Assembly (NCBI GenBank): GCA_038231255.1
Contig: JBBRLR010000016.1
Location: 1-64,000 of the forward strand
Length of the DNA stretch: 64,000 nt
Direction: 5' to 3'
Source of the DNA: JALYUS01 sp038231255
Lineage (GTDB): Bacteria > Chloroflexota > Chloroflexia > Thermomicrobiales > JALYUS01
Positions 26,301 through 33,392 of the stretch are shown piece by piece. The stretch's first letter is position 1; every line of letters begins with the position of its first letter. The translations under genes and the position numbers were made by a program. The notes beneath the pieces were generated by a model. That model saw nothing but the letters and a program-made list of their open reading frames with translations. It did not search any database and was not told the origin of the DNA.

Positions 26301-27969
26301 CCAGTTCACCGCGAACCCGATCACCGGCAGCTATTCGGTTCTCGCCTCGGTGACGGGACTGTCCGGCGTCGTCTTCAGCCTCACGAACAGCGCGGGCCTC
26401 CCCGGCTCAATCGCGGTCACGACGGGAAGCCCGCAGAGCGCCGTCATCAATGCCCCTTTCGGCGCTTCCTTGAGCGCTACCGTCAAAGATGGCTCCAACA
26501 ACCTCACCCCGAATGTCGTCGTCACCTTTGTCGCACCCGGCGGTAGCGGCGCATCCGGCACCTTCACCGGCGGCGCCTACACCGTCAATGTGACGACAGA
26601 CAGCACCGGTATTGCCACCGCACCAGCGTTCACGGCCAACACGACCGCCGGTTCGTACACCGTCTCCGTCGGCGCGCCGGGTGCCGGCTCTCCCGCGACG
26701 TTCTCGTTGACCAACAATCCGGGTGCAGCGAGCGTCCTCGCCATCTCAGTTCTGACGAACCCGTCCCCGGCGGGTTTCGCCACCAACTTCACCGTCACCG
26801 CACGGGACGCTTTCGGCAATACGGCGACGGATTATGTCGGCACCGTCCATTTCACGAGCACCGATGCACAGGCGGCGATGCCCATGGATTACCCCTTTGT
26901 TGTCGCGGACCTCGGCAGCCATGCGTTTGCCGCGACGTTCAAGAGTATCGGCCCGCAGGTCCTGACGGCAACCGACAGCACTACCCACATCACCGGGAAT
27001 CAGCCGATACAGGTGATCCCCGGCCCAGCGGCGGCAATCATCGTCAGCGGCTATCCCTCGCCGGTCGCCGTCAATGGTAGCAACGCATTCACGGTCAGCA
27101 TCCGTGATGCCCTCGGCAACACGGCCTCCGGCTACCTGGGAACAGTGGTGTTCACGTCCACCGACACCCAGACGATTCTGCCCACCAACTATTCCTTCGC
27201 TACCGCCGATCAAGGGACGCATAATTTCGTGGCTACCTTCAAGACCGTCGGCACGCAGACACTTACCGCGAAAGACCGTGCCGAGAGTTCGATCACCGGC
27301 AGCCAATCCGGCATCATTGTGACATCGGGGGCGGGAACGCACCTCACGCTGTCCGCACCCACGACCGCAAAGGCGGGCACATCATTCTCCGTCACTGTGA
27401 CGGCCAGGGATGTTCTGGAAAACACGGTGACCGACTACACGCGCACGGTGCGCTTCACGAGCGGTGACCCGCTCGCCGGATTGCCGCCGGATTACACATT
27501 CGTCGCGGCCGATAGCGGCACGCACGTCTTCACCGTCCTGCTCAAAACGGCCGGTTCCCGAACCGTCACGGCCACCGATCTCAGTGTCTCAACGGTGACC
27601 GGCGGCGCCACGGTCACGGTCAGCGGCCCCGTTATCACCGGTGTCACGCCACTCTCCGGCCCATTCGGTGTTGGCACGACGATTACAGTGTCGGGAATCA
27701 ACCTGACCGGGGCGAGTGTCTCCGTCGGTGGGAATACGTGCGGCGGCGTCGCGGTCAATAGCGGCGGTACGAGCCTGACATGCAACGCGCCATCGCATGC
27801 GGCGGGGACCGTGGATCTTATCATGACGACGAATGGCGGATCAGCGACGCTGAATAACGCCTTCACCTACGTACCGGCTTCGCTGCCGCCCGCGCCGCCG
27901 CCACGCACGGGTGGTGGATCGAGCGGTGGAACCGGCGGGCTACCTATTCCCATACCGGCGCATCGGTGA
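23329..27969 (+). CDS. Large secreted beta-helix protein with Ig-like repeats and IPT/TIG domain
   Basis: A 1546-residue exported protein. A signal peptide (basic MKAVQLR, hydrophobic LSMLILIVCIFVVA, cut near VLAAS) is followed by a CSLRDAITYAN motif and a right-handed parallel beta-helix (to about residue 330), then a choice-of-anchor-Q-like end (NGGPTQTLALLPGSPAID ... CDIGAFE). From about residue 400 there are ten Ig-like modules: seven of a 'DAFGNTATGYTGTVxFxSTD' type and three Big_1-like 'DAFNNPV...VTFxAPG' modules. An IPT/TIG domain (from about 1432) and a short Pro/Gly-rich tail end the chain. No LPXTG or sorting helix is present. ATG at 23329 has GGAGGGGGAAG before it. It is probably an adhesin or surface-fibre protein. 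Confidence 0.88.
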   Translation: MKAVQLRVALRGFCLSLSMLILIVCIFVVAPAPTVLAASVIVDSPADVTHTSGCAADGTTSPCSLRDAITYANTNPGTAISINAGTYTLTQALAVHVDMTITGAGTDTTIIDGGGSYRIFLINGGSVSISQLTLRNGNANGAAGNSDGGALVTFSGAIVTLANVTISNNTAIHGGGIATYGTETLTINNSTITGNSAIDSGGGIYNKTEAITVNRSLIANNTAIGTSGTSGGGGIYVLSMTTLNNTTVFSNTGRNGGAIANGGGSLVLSNATFSGNSASVQGSAIFTQGDVTITNSIVAESCFNTGGSFASGDYNIDQSGTCGLHHPHDQVANPMLDGLNANGGPTQTLALLPGSPAIDKIPNVGVNCPATDQRGAPRPQPTGGACDIGAFEAAPIPAPTHFVIGSPSSTTAGIPTSVTVTAKDAAENTVLSYTGVIHFASTDAQAILPSNYTFTGGGGDNGAHLFTGGATFTIVRNQTLTVTDVAISSISGSVAVTVNPATAARFTVSGFASPNVAGATGSFTVTAIDAFGNTATGYTGTVQFFSSDPQADLPGNYAFVGGDAGIHIFTNAVTLKTAGTQSIIATDTATSSITGSQSITITSVGGVASFVVTGYPSPISVNIVNGFTVIAKDAYGNTASAYRGPIQFSSTDAAATLPGTYMFTAADAGVHLFTATMKTVGNRTLTITDTANGSVTGNQAVTVTAATANHLSASVGTTPQSAVIGHTFPTPLAIAVQDAFNNPVGGIAVTFAAPGNGARGFFGGSTTTATVNTDSSGMATAPPFTAGSVAGSYTIVVIVAEIGTSTPFALTNLPDSADHFVLTGVPSVQAGIGFGFSATATDSGGNIATGYRGTVHLISNDPQASLPSGDYLFTDADNGVHSFSVTLRSAGSRSVTVMGTGPAAANGALSVAITAAPARTLSANASSTPQIATIGVAFSAPLAVAVIDAFNNPVNNVSVAFTAPGSGASGSFAGGGNPTMLTSGNGIATAPQFTANPITGSYSVLASVTGLSGVVFSLTNSAGLPGSIAVTTGSPQSAVINAPFGASLSATVKDGSNNLTPNVVVTFVAPGGSGASGTFTGGAYTVNVTTDSTGIATAPAFTANTTAGSYTVSVGAPGAGSPATFSLTNNPGAASVLAISVLTNPSPAGFATNFTVTARDAFGNTATDYVGTVHFTSTDAQAAMPMDYPFVVADLGSHAFAATFKSIGPQVLTATDSTTHITGNQPIQVIPGPAAAIIVSGYPSPVAVNGSNAFTVSIRDALGNTASGYLGTVVFTSTDTQTILPTNYSFATADQGTHNFVATFKTVGTQTLTAKDRAESSITGSQSGIIVTSGAGTHLTLSAPTTAKAGTSFSVTVTARDVLENTVTDYTRTVRFTSGDPLAGLPPDYTFVAADSGTHVFTVLLKTAGSRTVTATDLSVSTVTGGATVTVSGPVITGVTPLSGPFGVGTTITVSGINLTGASVSVGGNTCGGVAVNSGGTSLTCNAPSHAAGTVDLIMTTNGGSATLNNAFTYVPASLPPAPPPRTGGGSSGGTGGLPIPIPAHR

Positions 27970-27990
27970 GCGCCCCCGCGTTCGGGCTAC

Positions 27991-29046
27991 TCAGGAAGCC
28001 ATCGCACGTTTCATGTACGCAATCGCTTCCTCGGCGGTGGGGTCAACGCCGTTGAGGAGGGCGAGGTAGTAGGCGGTCCAGTCGGCGAAAGCGAGCGTCC
28101 AGAAGACCTGCGCGAGACGGCTGCGCCCCTTCGCCTCCACGATGCCGTGCGGGATACCGCGCCGGTCGAGCAGGTCGGTCGTCACCTGCCAGTGCGTCCG
28201 CACGCGCGGATGATCGTACGACGAGCGCAACTGCACGACCGCGAGCTGTTCCGCGAGTTGCGCCGGGAATTCATAGCCGACCGTAGCGGTGTGATTGACC
28301 TCAGGGAGCAGATCGTAGATCGCGGTCGTCTTCGCGTACCCGTTCAACTTCGCCTTCCACGCCCGCGCGACAGGTTCGAGCAGCGTGCCGCCATAGATCG
28401 CCGGAATCCTGCCGACGAGTTCGCGCGCCATCTGCTTCGCCGGGTTCGCGCGTTCAGGCGCCTGCGGGCCGAATACGTCGCGCTGCGTTTCAAGGAGCGC
28501 AATCGCCTCGTCCATGTCCGCCGCGACCTCGCCGACGACATGGACGGCGTGCGCGATGGCGATCAGCGCGGTGAACATCGAGGCGAGCGCGTCGCGCGGC
28601 CTCGACTCGGCGGTATAGGAGACGAGCGGGGCGCGGTGGGTGGTCGCCAGCCCCTCCAGCGTGCCGCCCGTCGTGACGATCACGGGCTTCACGCCGCGAT
28701 CAATCGCCTCCTCGAACGCCGCGACCGTCTCCTCCGTGTTGCCGGAATGCGAGACGACGACGGCGATGCTGTCCGGCCCGACAAACGCGGGCACGTCGTA
28801 TCCGCGCACGACGATGACCGGGATTTGCGCCGTGTGCGCGACAACGCCTCGCAGCATATCGCCCGCGAGCGCCGCGCCGCCATTACCGATGACGATGAAG
28901 CTGAAAATATCTGAATGCTTGTCCGGCAGATCCACGTACCGCGTCCGCTGCCATGCCGCCCGCACCTGCTCCGGCATCGCCATCAGATGCCCCGCCATCC
29001 CCTGCGTATCCACCGCCCCGTACGTCTCCACCCGCTGCTCACTCAT
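27991..29046 (-). CDS. Bifunctional phosphoglucose/phosphomannose isomerase
   Basis: A 351-residue two-SIS-domain sugar isomerase of the PGI/PMI family, interconverting fructose-6-phosphate with glucose- and mannose-6-phosphate. Family marks are GNGGAALAGDMLRG near residue 54-67, the sugar-phosphate loop VVSHSGNTEETV (about 98-109), the PEVNHTATVGYEFP segment with the catalytic glutamate and histidine, and a C-terminal LNGVDPTAEEAIAYMK. GAAGGA precedes the ATG. It is convergent with the large secreted protein gene, with only 21 bases between stops. A hairpin repeat separates it from the semialdehyde dehydrogenase homologue downstream on the map. Confidence 0.92.
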   Translation of the reverse strand: MSEQRVETYGAVDTQGMAGHLMAMPEQVRAAWQRTRYVDLPDKHSDIFSFIVIGNGGAALAGDMLRGVVAHTAQIPVIVVRGYDVPAFVGPDSIAVVVSHSGNTEETVAAFEEAIDRGVKPVIVTTGGTLEGLATTHRAPLVSYTAESRPRDALASMFTALIAIAHAVHVVGEVAADMDEAIALLETQRDVFGPQAPERANPAKQMARELVGRIPAIYGGTLLEPVARAWKAKLNGYAKTTAIYDLLPEVNHTATVGYEFPAQLAEQLAVVQLRSSYDHPRVRTHWQVTTDLLDRRGIPHGIVEAKGRSRLAQVFWTLAFADWTAYYLALLNGVDPTAEEAIAYMKRAMAS

Positions 29047-29059
29047 CGCTAATCCTTCC

Positions 29060-29165
29060 CGGACTTAACGCAGAGGACGCAGAGAACACAGAGAGAAACA
29101 GAGATTCATTTGTTTCTTTCTTTCCCCTCCGTGTTCTCTACGTCCTCTGCGTCCTCCGAACTACG
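29060..29165. repeat. CGCAGAG-type hairpin repeat, copy 5
   Basis: The left arm (29060-29099, acttaacgcagaggacgcag onward) and the right arm (29112-29165, ctacgtcctctgcgtcctcc region) are inverted copies with several mismatches. The termini differ from copies 2, 3 and 6. It occupies almost the whole gap between two leftward genes. Confidence 0.8.
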
Positions 29166-29171
29166 GTTTTC

Positions 29172-30185
29172 CTAGATGATGTCGCGGTGCGCGAGGGCTT
29201 CGGCGATCTGGACGGCGTTCAGGGCGGAGCCTTTACGCAGGTGATCCATCGCCGACCAGAAGACGAGGCCGTACGGGTTGCTGCTATCCTCCCGGATGCG
29301 ACCAACAGCGACGCTGTCCTGACCCGCGACGCCGATCGGATGCGGGTAGAGGCTGACCGCCGGGTCATCCTGTACGCGGATGCCCGGCGACTTGCCCAGG
29401 ATGCGCCGGGCATCGTCCGCGCTGAGGAGGCGCGAGAATTCGGCATGCACATTCTGCGTGTGCGCCTGATAGACGGGCGCGCGCACGGCGGTCGCGGAAA
29501 GGCGCAGTTCCGGCGCGCGGAGCACCTGCTTCGTTTCCTGCGCGAGCAGCCATTCCTCCCGCGAGTAGCCGTCCGCGTGGAAAACGTTGACCTCCGGCAG
29601 GAGGTTGAAGGCGATCGGGTGCGCGAAGATGTGCGCAACCGGCTCCTTCCCCTGCAACATCGCCTGCGTCTCTTCCGTCAACTCGCGGATCGCCCCTGTG
29701 CCCGCCGAGCCGACCGCGCAGAGCGCCGTTACCGTCACGCGCCGCACCGGGTTAAGCCGGTGCAGCGGCGCGAGCACGAGGCAGAGCTGGATCGTCAGGT
29801 CGTGCGGGCAGGCGACGATCCGCGCGCCGTTCGCCAATAGTTCCTCATTGACTTCCGGTACGATGAGCGGCGTCGTTTCGCTCGTGTTCTCGCGGCCGGT
29901 CGCATTAATGACCATGCAGCCGGCGTTGCGCGCGTGCGGGAGCACCTGCGCGTTGGTTTCCCGCCCGCCGGCGAGAAAAACGAGGTCGAGATGCTTGAAC
30001 GCGCCGGGAAGCGCGCGTTCGACGCTGATTTCGCTCTCGCCGAAAGGCAGACGCTGGCCAATTGATCGGTCGGACGCGTACACATTCAAGGTGCGGATCG
30101 GGTAGCGGCGCTGTTCGAGGATGCGGAGCAATTCGCTGCCCAATATCCCCGTCCCGCCGACGACTCCGACGCGATAACTCGTCAC
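29172..30185 (-). CDS. Aspartate-semialdehyde dehydrogenase homologue lacking the catalytic cysteine
   Basis: A 337-residue protein aligning along its whole length with bacterial Asd (Rossmann motif GGTGILGSELL, VPEVNEELL, HPIAFNLLPEV, LQ/VQDDPAVSLYPHP, ALNAVQIAEAL). The active site is altered. Asd reads NPNCST; this protein reads CPHDLT (126-131), placing Asp129 where the nucleophilic cysteine belongs. The conserved glutamine of the YQAVSGAG motif is Cys156 (LCAVGSAG), and the phosphate-site SAFRM is TGREN. The active-site histidine (H242, in AHTQN) and Arg235 are kept. It is therefore unlikely to be a normal Asd; a non-catalytic paralogue as in Usg-1, or a new activity, is possible. GTG at 30185 follows AAGGGG by seven bases. 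Confidence 0.85.
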   Translation of the reverse strand: MTSYRVGVVGGTGILGSELLRILEQRRYPIRTLNVYASDRSIGQRLPFGESEISVERALPGAFKHLDLVFLAGGRETNAQVLPHARNAGCMVINATGRENTSETTPLIVPEVNEELLANGARIVACPHDLTIQLCLVLAPLHRLNPVRRVTVTALCAVGSAGTGAIRELTEETQAMLQGKEPVAHIFAHPIAFNLLPEVNVFHADGYSREEWLLAQETKQVLRAPELRLSATAVRAPVYQAHTQNVHAEFSRLLSADDARRILGKSPGIRVQDDPAVSLYPHPIGVAGQDSVAVGRIREDSSNPYGLVFWSAMDHLRKGSALNAVQIAEALAHRDII

Positions 30186-30360
30186 ACAAGGCCCCTTTTC
30201 CACTTGCCGACGGCACCCCGCCGCCAGCGCATCGTACAGGGTATCACATCGCGCGGGCGACAAGTGGCAGGGCACACAGAATTAGGCCTCACCCTCAAGG
30301 TCGCCGGAACACGCCGTTGCTCGCGTCCTCGGATTCGGTCATAGTAGCGCGCAGCGATCC

Positions 30361-30460
30361 GGTAGCGTAGGCTTCGGCCTGCGTCCCTTCCCGGTAGCAC
30401 GGGCTTTCGAGCTTGCAACAGTGAGAAGAGAAAGGGACGCAGGCCGAAGCCTACGCTACC
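30361..30460. repeat. Perfect 29-bp inverted repeat with 'aggcttcggcct' core
   Basis: Arms 30361-30389 and 30432-30460 are exact inverted copies (starting ggtagcgtaggcttcggcct), enclosing 42 bases. The right arm ends 26 bases before the ATG of the DDAH-like gene, so it would lie in that gene's leader if transcribed. Relatives are at 12135-12196 and 37645-37718. Confidence 0.85.
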
Positions 30461-30485
30461 ATTTCTGACGAACGGAGAAACACCG

Positions 30486-31370
30486 ATGCGAACCTACGGC
30501 AGCCAGTCCCTCGTCGCGCCGCTCAAGCGGGTGATCGTCAAGCGACCCACGGAAAGCGCCGCCGATGCCGCGCGCTGGCGGGAGTTCGGCTACCTCCACG
30601 CGCCGGACGCGGAGCGGCTGCGAGCGGAGCACACGGCGTTTGTTGCACTCGTCGCGGCCTCCGGCGCGGAAGTGCTCTACGAGGACGAGATCGTCCCCGT
30701 TCCGACGGAACTGCTGGACGCGATCTTTGTCTATGACCCCGCGATCGTCACGGACGCGGGCGCGATCATCGGGCAGCCGGGGAAGCCGCTGCGACGCGGC
30801 GAGGAGGAGGCGATGCGCCGCGCCTTCGGGGAAATCGGCGTGCCGATCCTCGGCACCGTCGGTGGTGAGGCGACGATGGACGGCGGCGACACCCTCTGGC
30901 TCGACCACGACACGCTGTGCGTCGGCCTTTCGTACCGCACGAACGACGCGGCAATTGTCCAACTGCACAATCTGCTCGCGCCGCTCGGCGTGACCGTGAT
31001 CCCCTTCCCCTTGCCGCACTGGCGCGGCCCGGCGGAGTGCCTGCATCTCATGTCACTCATTAGCCCGGTCGCGGAGGATTTGGCGGTCGTCTATCCGCCG
31101 CTCATGCCGATCCCGCTGATGCGGCTGCTGGAGGAGCGCGGTATCCGCCAGGTCGTCGTGCCAGACGCGGAGTTTCCAACGCTCGGCTGCAACGTCCTCG
31201 CCGTCGCGCCGCGCGAGGTCATTATGGCGGCGGGCAATCCCGCGACGAGCGCGGCATTGCGCGCGGCGGGTTGCACCGTGCGCGAGTACGCGGGCGCGGA
31301 GATCAGCCTGAATCGCGAGGGCGGCCCGACCTGCCTCACGCGCCCCATCTTACGAAGCAATGAGCAATAA
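30486..31370 (+). CDS. DDAH/arginine-deiminase-family amidinohydrolase
   Basis: A 294-residue guanidino-modifying enzyme related to dimethylarginine dimethylaminohydrolase. The catalytic histidine is in ECLHLMSL (H187), the substrate-binding aspartate in MDGGDTLW (D135), and the nucleophilic cysteine near the C-terminus in EGGPTCLTRP (C283). It should hydrolyse arginine or a methylated arginine, releasing citrulline and ammonia or a methylamine. GGAG lies eight bases before the ATG. The last four residues (SNEQ) and the stop codon come from the gcaatgagcaat phrase repeat. A perfect 29-bp inverted repeat lies just upstream. Confidence 0.88.
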   Translation: MRTYGSQSLVAPLKRVIVKRPTESAADAARWREFGYLHAPDAERLRAEHTAFVALVAASGAEVLYEDEIVPVPTELLDAIFVYDPAIVTDAGAIIGQPGKPLRRGEEEAMRRAFGEIGVPILGTVGGEATMDGGDTLWLDHDTLCVGLSYRTNDAAIVQLHNLLAPLGVTVIPFPLPHWRGPAECLHLMSLISPVAEDLAVVYPPLMPIPLMRLLEERGIRQVVVPDAEFPTLGCNVLAVAPREVIMAAGNPATSAALRAAGCTVREYAGAEISLNREGGPTCLTRPILRSNEQ

Positions 31371-31443
31371 ACCGGCCCGTCTAATTTCATAGATTTTCTG
31401 CCCTATTTAGCCGATTGGGATGCGGCAAACGGATGGTCAAATT

Positions 31444-31472
31444 TTGACTGTTCGCGGCCCAATTCGTATACT
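31444..31472 (+). promoter_or_regulatory. Sigma-70-type promoter of the WYL-like gene
   Basis: -35 TTGACT (31444-31449), a 17-base spacer and -10 TATACT (31467-31472). This is one of the two best promoter matches in the window. It predicts a leader of about 70 bases before the ATG at 31548. Confidence 0.65.
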
Positions 31473-31547
31473 TCGTTGTAGAACAGATTTTCTGCGTGGC
31501 GGCGTGTTTCGCCTATGCGGATGGGATACAGAGAGTCGAGGCATAAC

Positions 31548-31880
31548 ATGGCATCCGAGATGGTTTCTTTCATGTATCTGACGCCCGAAGCGCCGCCGGT
31601 GCGCCCGTCGCTGCCGGTGTCGCTCTCTGCCGCGATCCTGCGCGAGCGGCTCAATCCGGTGATGGTGGCGACGATCTTCAATGCAATCGAGACGGCCGAG
31701 CCGGTCTGCATCCTCTACCGGCGCGACGACGGACAGATCACCGCCCGCGTCATCTGGCCCGAGCGCATCTGGGTGACGGAGGACGACCACGTCGCCGTTC
31801 GGGGCTACGACAGCCGCCGGGGCGCTGTCCGCACCTTCCGCTGCGACCGCATCGCGGACGCGCACATCATCGAGCCGTAG
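31548..31880 (+). CDS. Small standalone WYL-like protein
   Basis: A 110-residue protein. The C-terminal half (ITARVIWPERIWVTEDDHVA followed by VRGYDSRRGAVRTFRCDRI) matches the core of WYL domains, where a strand-rich fold ends in 'YD..R..vRtFrldRI'. The usual N-terminal helix-turn-helix is missing, so it is a free sensor-type domain, expected to bind a nucleotide or other ligand and possibly to act on another protein. The start MASEMVSF at 31548 has GAGG eight bases upstream and lies behind a good promoter. It is not in an operon. The WYL assignment is by motif, not by search. Confidence 0.65.
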   Translation: MASEMVSFMYLTPEAPPVRPSLPVSLSAAILRERLNPVMVATIFNAIETAEPVCILYRRDDGQITARVIWPERIWVTEDDHVAVRGYDSRRGAVRTFRCDRIADAHIIEP

Positions 31881-32021
31881 CGAGGCGGGCTTTCCTCATC
31901 CCCAGCCCGTCTCCATCGCTCCGAGGGCACGGAACAGATAGGTATGTTTGGCGATGGAGAGGGAGGGGACGCGGAGGAAGTATCATGGCATTCTGCCAAC
32001 CTTCTCCGTATCTGCATTTCT

Positions 32022-32057
32022 CCCCCTCTCTATTGCTTGTCAGCAATAGAGAGGGGG
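32022..32057. terminator. Perfect 16-bp hairpin between convergent genes
   Basis: CCCCCTCTCTATTGCT, four bases, and its exact complement, lying between the WYL-like gene and the 3' end of the aminotransferase. It lacks a T-tract but is well placed as a bidirectional terminator. A related half-unit (gatggagagggaggggacg) occurs at about 31953-31971. Confidence 0.55.
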
Positions 32058-32076
32058 CCAGGGGGTGAGATTTCCC

Positions 32077-33237
32077 CTATACCCGCAGTACCCGTTTCAG
32101 CCGCGCGACGGCTTCCATCAGCACGGGCGTCGGTTGGAGGAACGAGAAGCGGAGGTAGTCGCCCCAGGCCGGGCCGAAGCCGGTGCCAGGAAAGATCAGG
32201 ACGTGCGCTTCTTCGAGCAGTTTGCGCGCGAGTGTGAAAGCGGGCATGCCGGTCGTGGCAATGTTGGCGAAGATGTAGAAGGTGCCGTACGGGTGGCCGT
32301 AGGTGAAGCCCAGGGCATCGAGCGCGGGCATCAAGGCGCGGCGGCGTTCGTCGTAGATAGCGCGGAACTCCGCGACACATTCCTGCGGGCCGTTGAGCGC
32401 GGCGATGCCTGCCCACTGCGAGATCGCGGGCGCGGCGATGCTGATGGACTCCTTCATCGCGCGGATCGCCCGCGTCAGGGCGGGCGGGGCGACCGCGTAG
32501 CCGAGCCGCCAGCCCGTCATCGCGTACGTCTTGGAAAAGCCATTCAAGGTAATCGTCCGCTCGCGCATCTCGGGCAGCGAGCCGATGCTGAAATGCTCCG
32601 CGCCATCGAAAACGAACTGCTCGTAGATCTCATCGGAAATGACGACAAGATCGTGCTCAATGGCGAGGTGTGCGATCTCCCGCAGGTGCGCAGGGGAGAT
32701 AACGCCTGCGGTCGGATTGCCGGGCGTGACGAGCAGGATCGCCTTGGTGCGCGGCGTGATCCGCGGTTCGACCTCCTCGGGGCGCAGATCGAAGTCGTCC
32801 TCCTGGCGCGTCGGCACAGGTACGATCACGCCGCCCGCCCGGCCAATCGCCGCGTCGTACGAGCTGTAGCGCGGGTCGGGCACCAAGATTTCGTCGCCCG
32901 GATCGAGGAGCGCCTGCACGATGGCGTACAAGCCTTCCTGCCCGCCCGTCGTGACGGTGATTTCCGTCTCCGGGTCGGCGATCACACCATTCTCGCGCGC
33001 CAATTTGGCAACAATCGCCCGCCGCAGTTCGATCAACCCGGCGGGGTGCGTGTAGTGGTCGCACCGCCCGTCCGCCATCGCCTCCTTCGCGGCGGTGACG
33101 ATGTGCGCGGGTGTCGCGAAATCCGGGTCGCCCAGACCGAGCGAGATCACGTCCGGCCACTGCTGGGCGATCTCGATCAGCACATCCCGCTCGTCCACCA
33201 ACCCCGCCGCATCGGCGTGTGCAATCGTGCTACTCAT
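32077..33237 (-). CDS. Class I/II pyridoxal-phosphate aminotransferase
   Basis: A 386-residue fold-type I aminotransferase of the AspC/AlaT type. Landmarks are TTGGQEGLYAIVQAL (phosphate loop), VTPGNPTAGV with the substrate-pocket asparagine, ISDEIYEQFVFDG with the ring-binding Asp and Tyr, the PLP lysine in GFSKTYAMTGWRLGY, and a late arginine in DYLRFSF that binds the alpha-carboxylate. MSSTIAHA at 33237 is chosen; the frame upstream to 33384 translates a hairpin repeat. It follows the second aminotransferase gene and may share its transcript across hairpin copy 6. The substrate could be aspartate, alanine or an aromatic amino acid. Confidence 0.9.
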   Translation of the reverse strand: MSSTIAHADAAGLVDERDVLIEIAQQWPDVISLGLGDPDFATPAHIVTAAKEAMADGRCDHYTHPAGLIELRRAIVAKLARENGVIADPETEITVTTGGQEGLYAIVQALLDPGDEILVPDPRYSSYDAAIGRAGGVIVPVPTRQEDDFDLRPEEVEPRITPRTKAILLVTPGNPTAGVISPAHLREIAHLAIEHDLVVISDEIYEQFVFDGAEHFSIGSLPEMRERTITLNGFSKTYAMTGWRLGYAVAPPALTRAIRAMKESISIAAPAISQWAGIAALNGPQECVAEFRAIYDERRRALMPALDALGFTYGHPYGTFYIFANIATTGMPAFTLARKLLEEAHVLIFPGTGFGPAWGDYLRFSFLQPTPVLMEAVARLKRVLRV

Positions 33238-33251
33238 CCGCCACACCGATC

Positions 33252-33392
33252 GAAACCGGGGAGAACCGCAAAGGCGCAAAGACGCAAAGGGCGCAAAGAG
33301 ATCCGAAGATAAGAAGGGCGATGATGCATCAACATCCTTTCTCCTCTTTCTCTTCTTTGCGTCCTTTGCGCCTTTGCGGTTCAATCGGTTTC
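33252..33392. repeat. CGCAAAG-type hairpin repeat, copy 6
   Basis: The left arm (33252-33300, gaaaccggggagaaccgcaa onward) pairs with the right arm (about 33347-33392, ending cggttcaatcggtttc). The unit here is CGCAAAG rather than CGCAGAG. The right arm is translated as the C-terminal tail of the neighbouring aminotransferase. Confidence 0.85.

Noticed and set aside
33238..33384. Basic N-terminal extension of the first aminotransferase
   Set aside because: It translates hairpin copy 6; conserved sequence starts at MSSTIAHADA.
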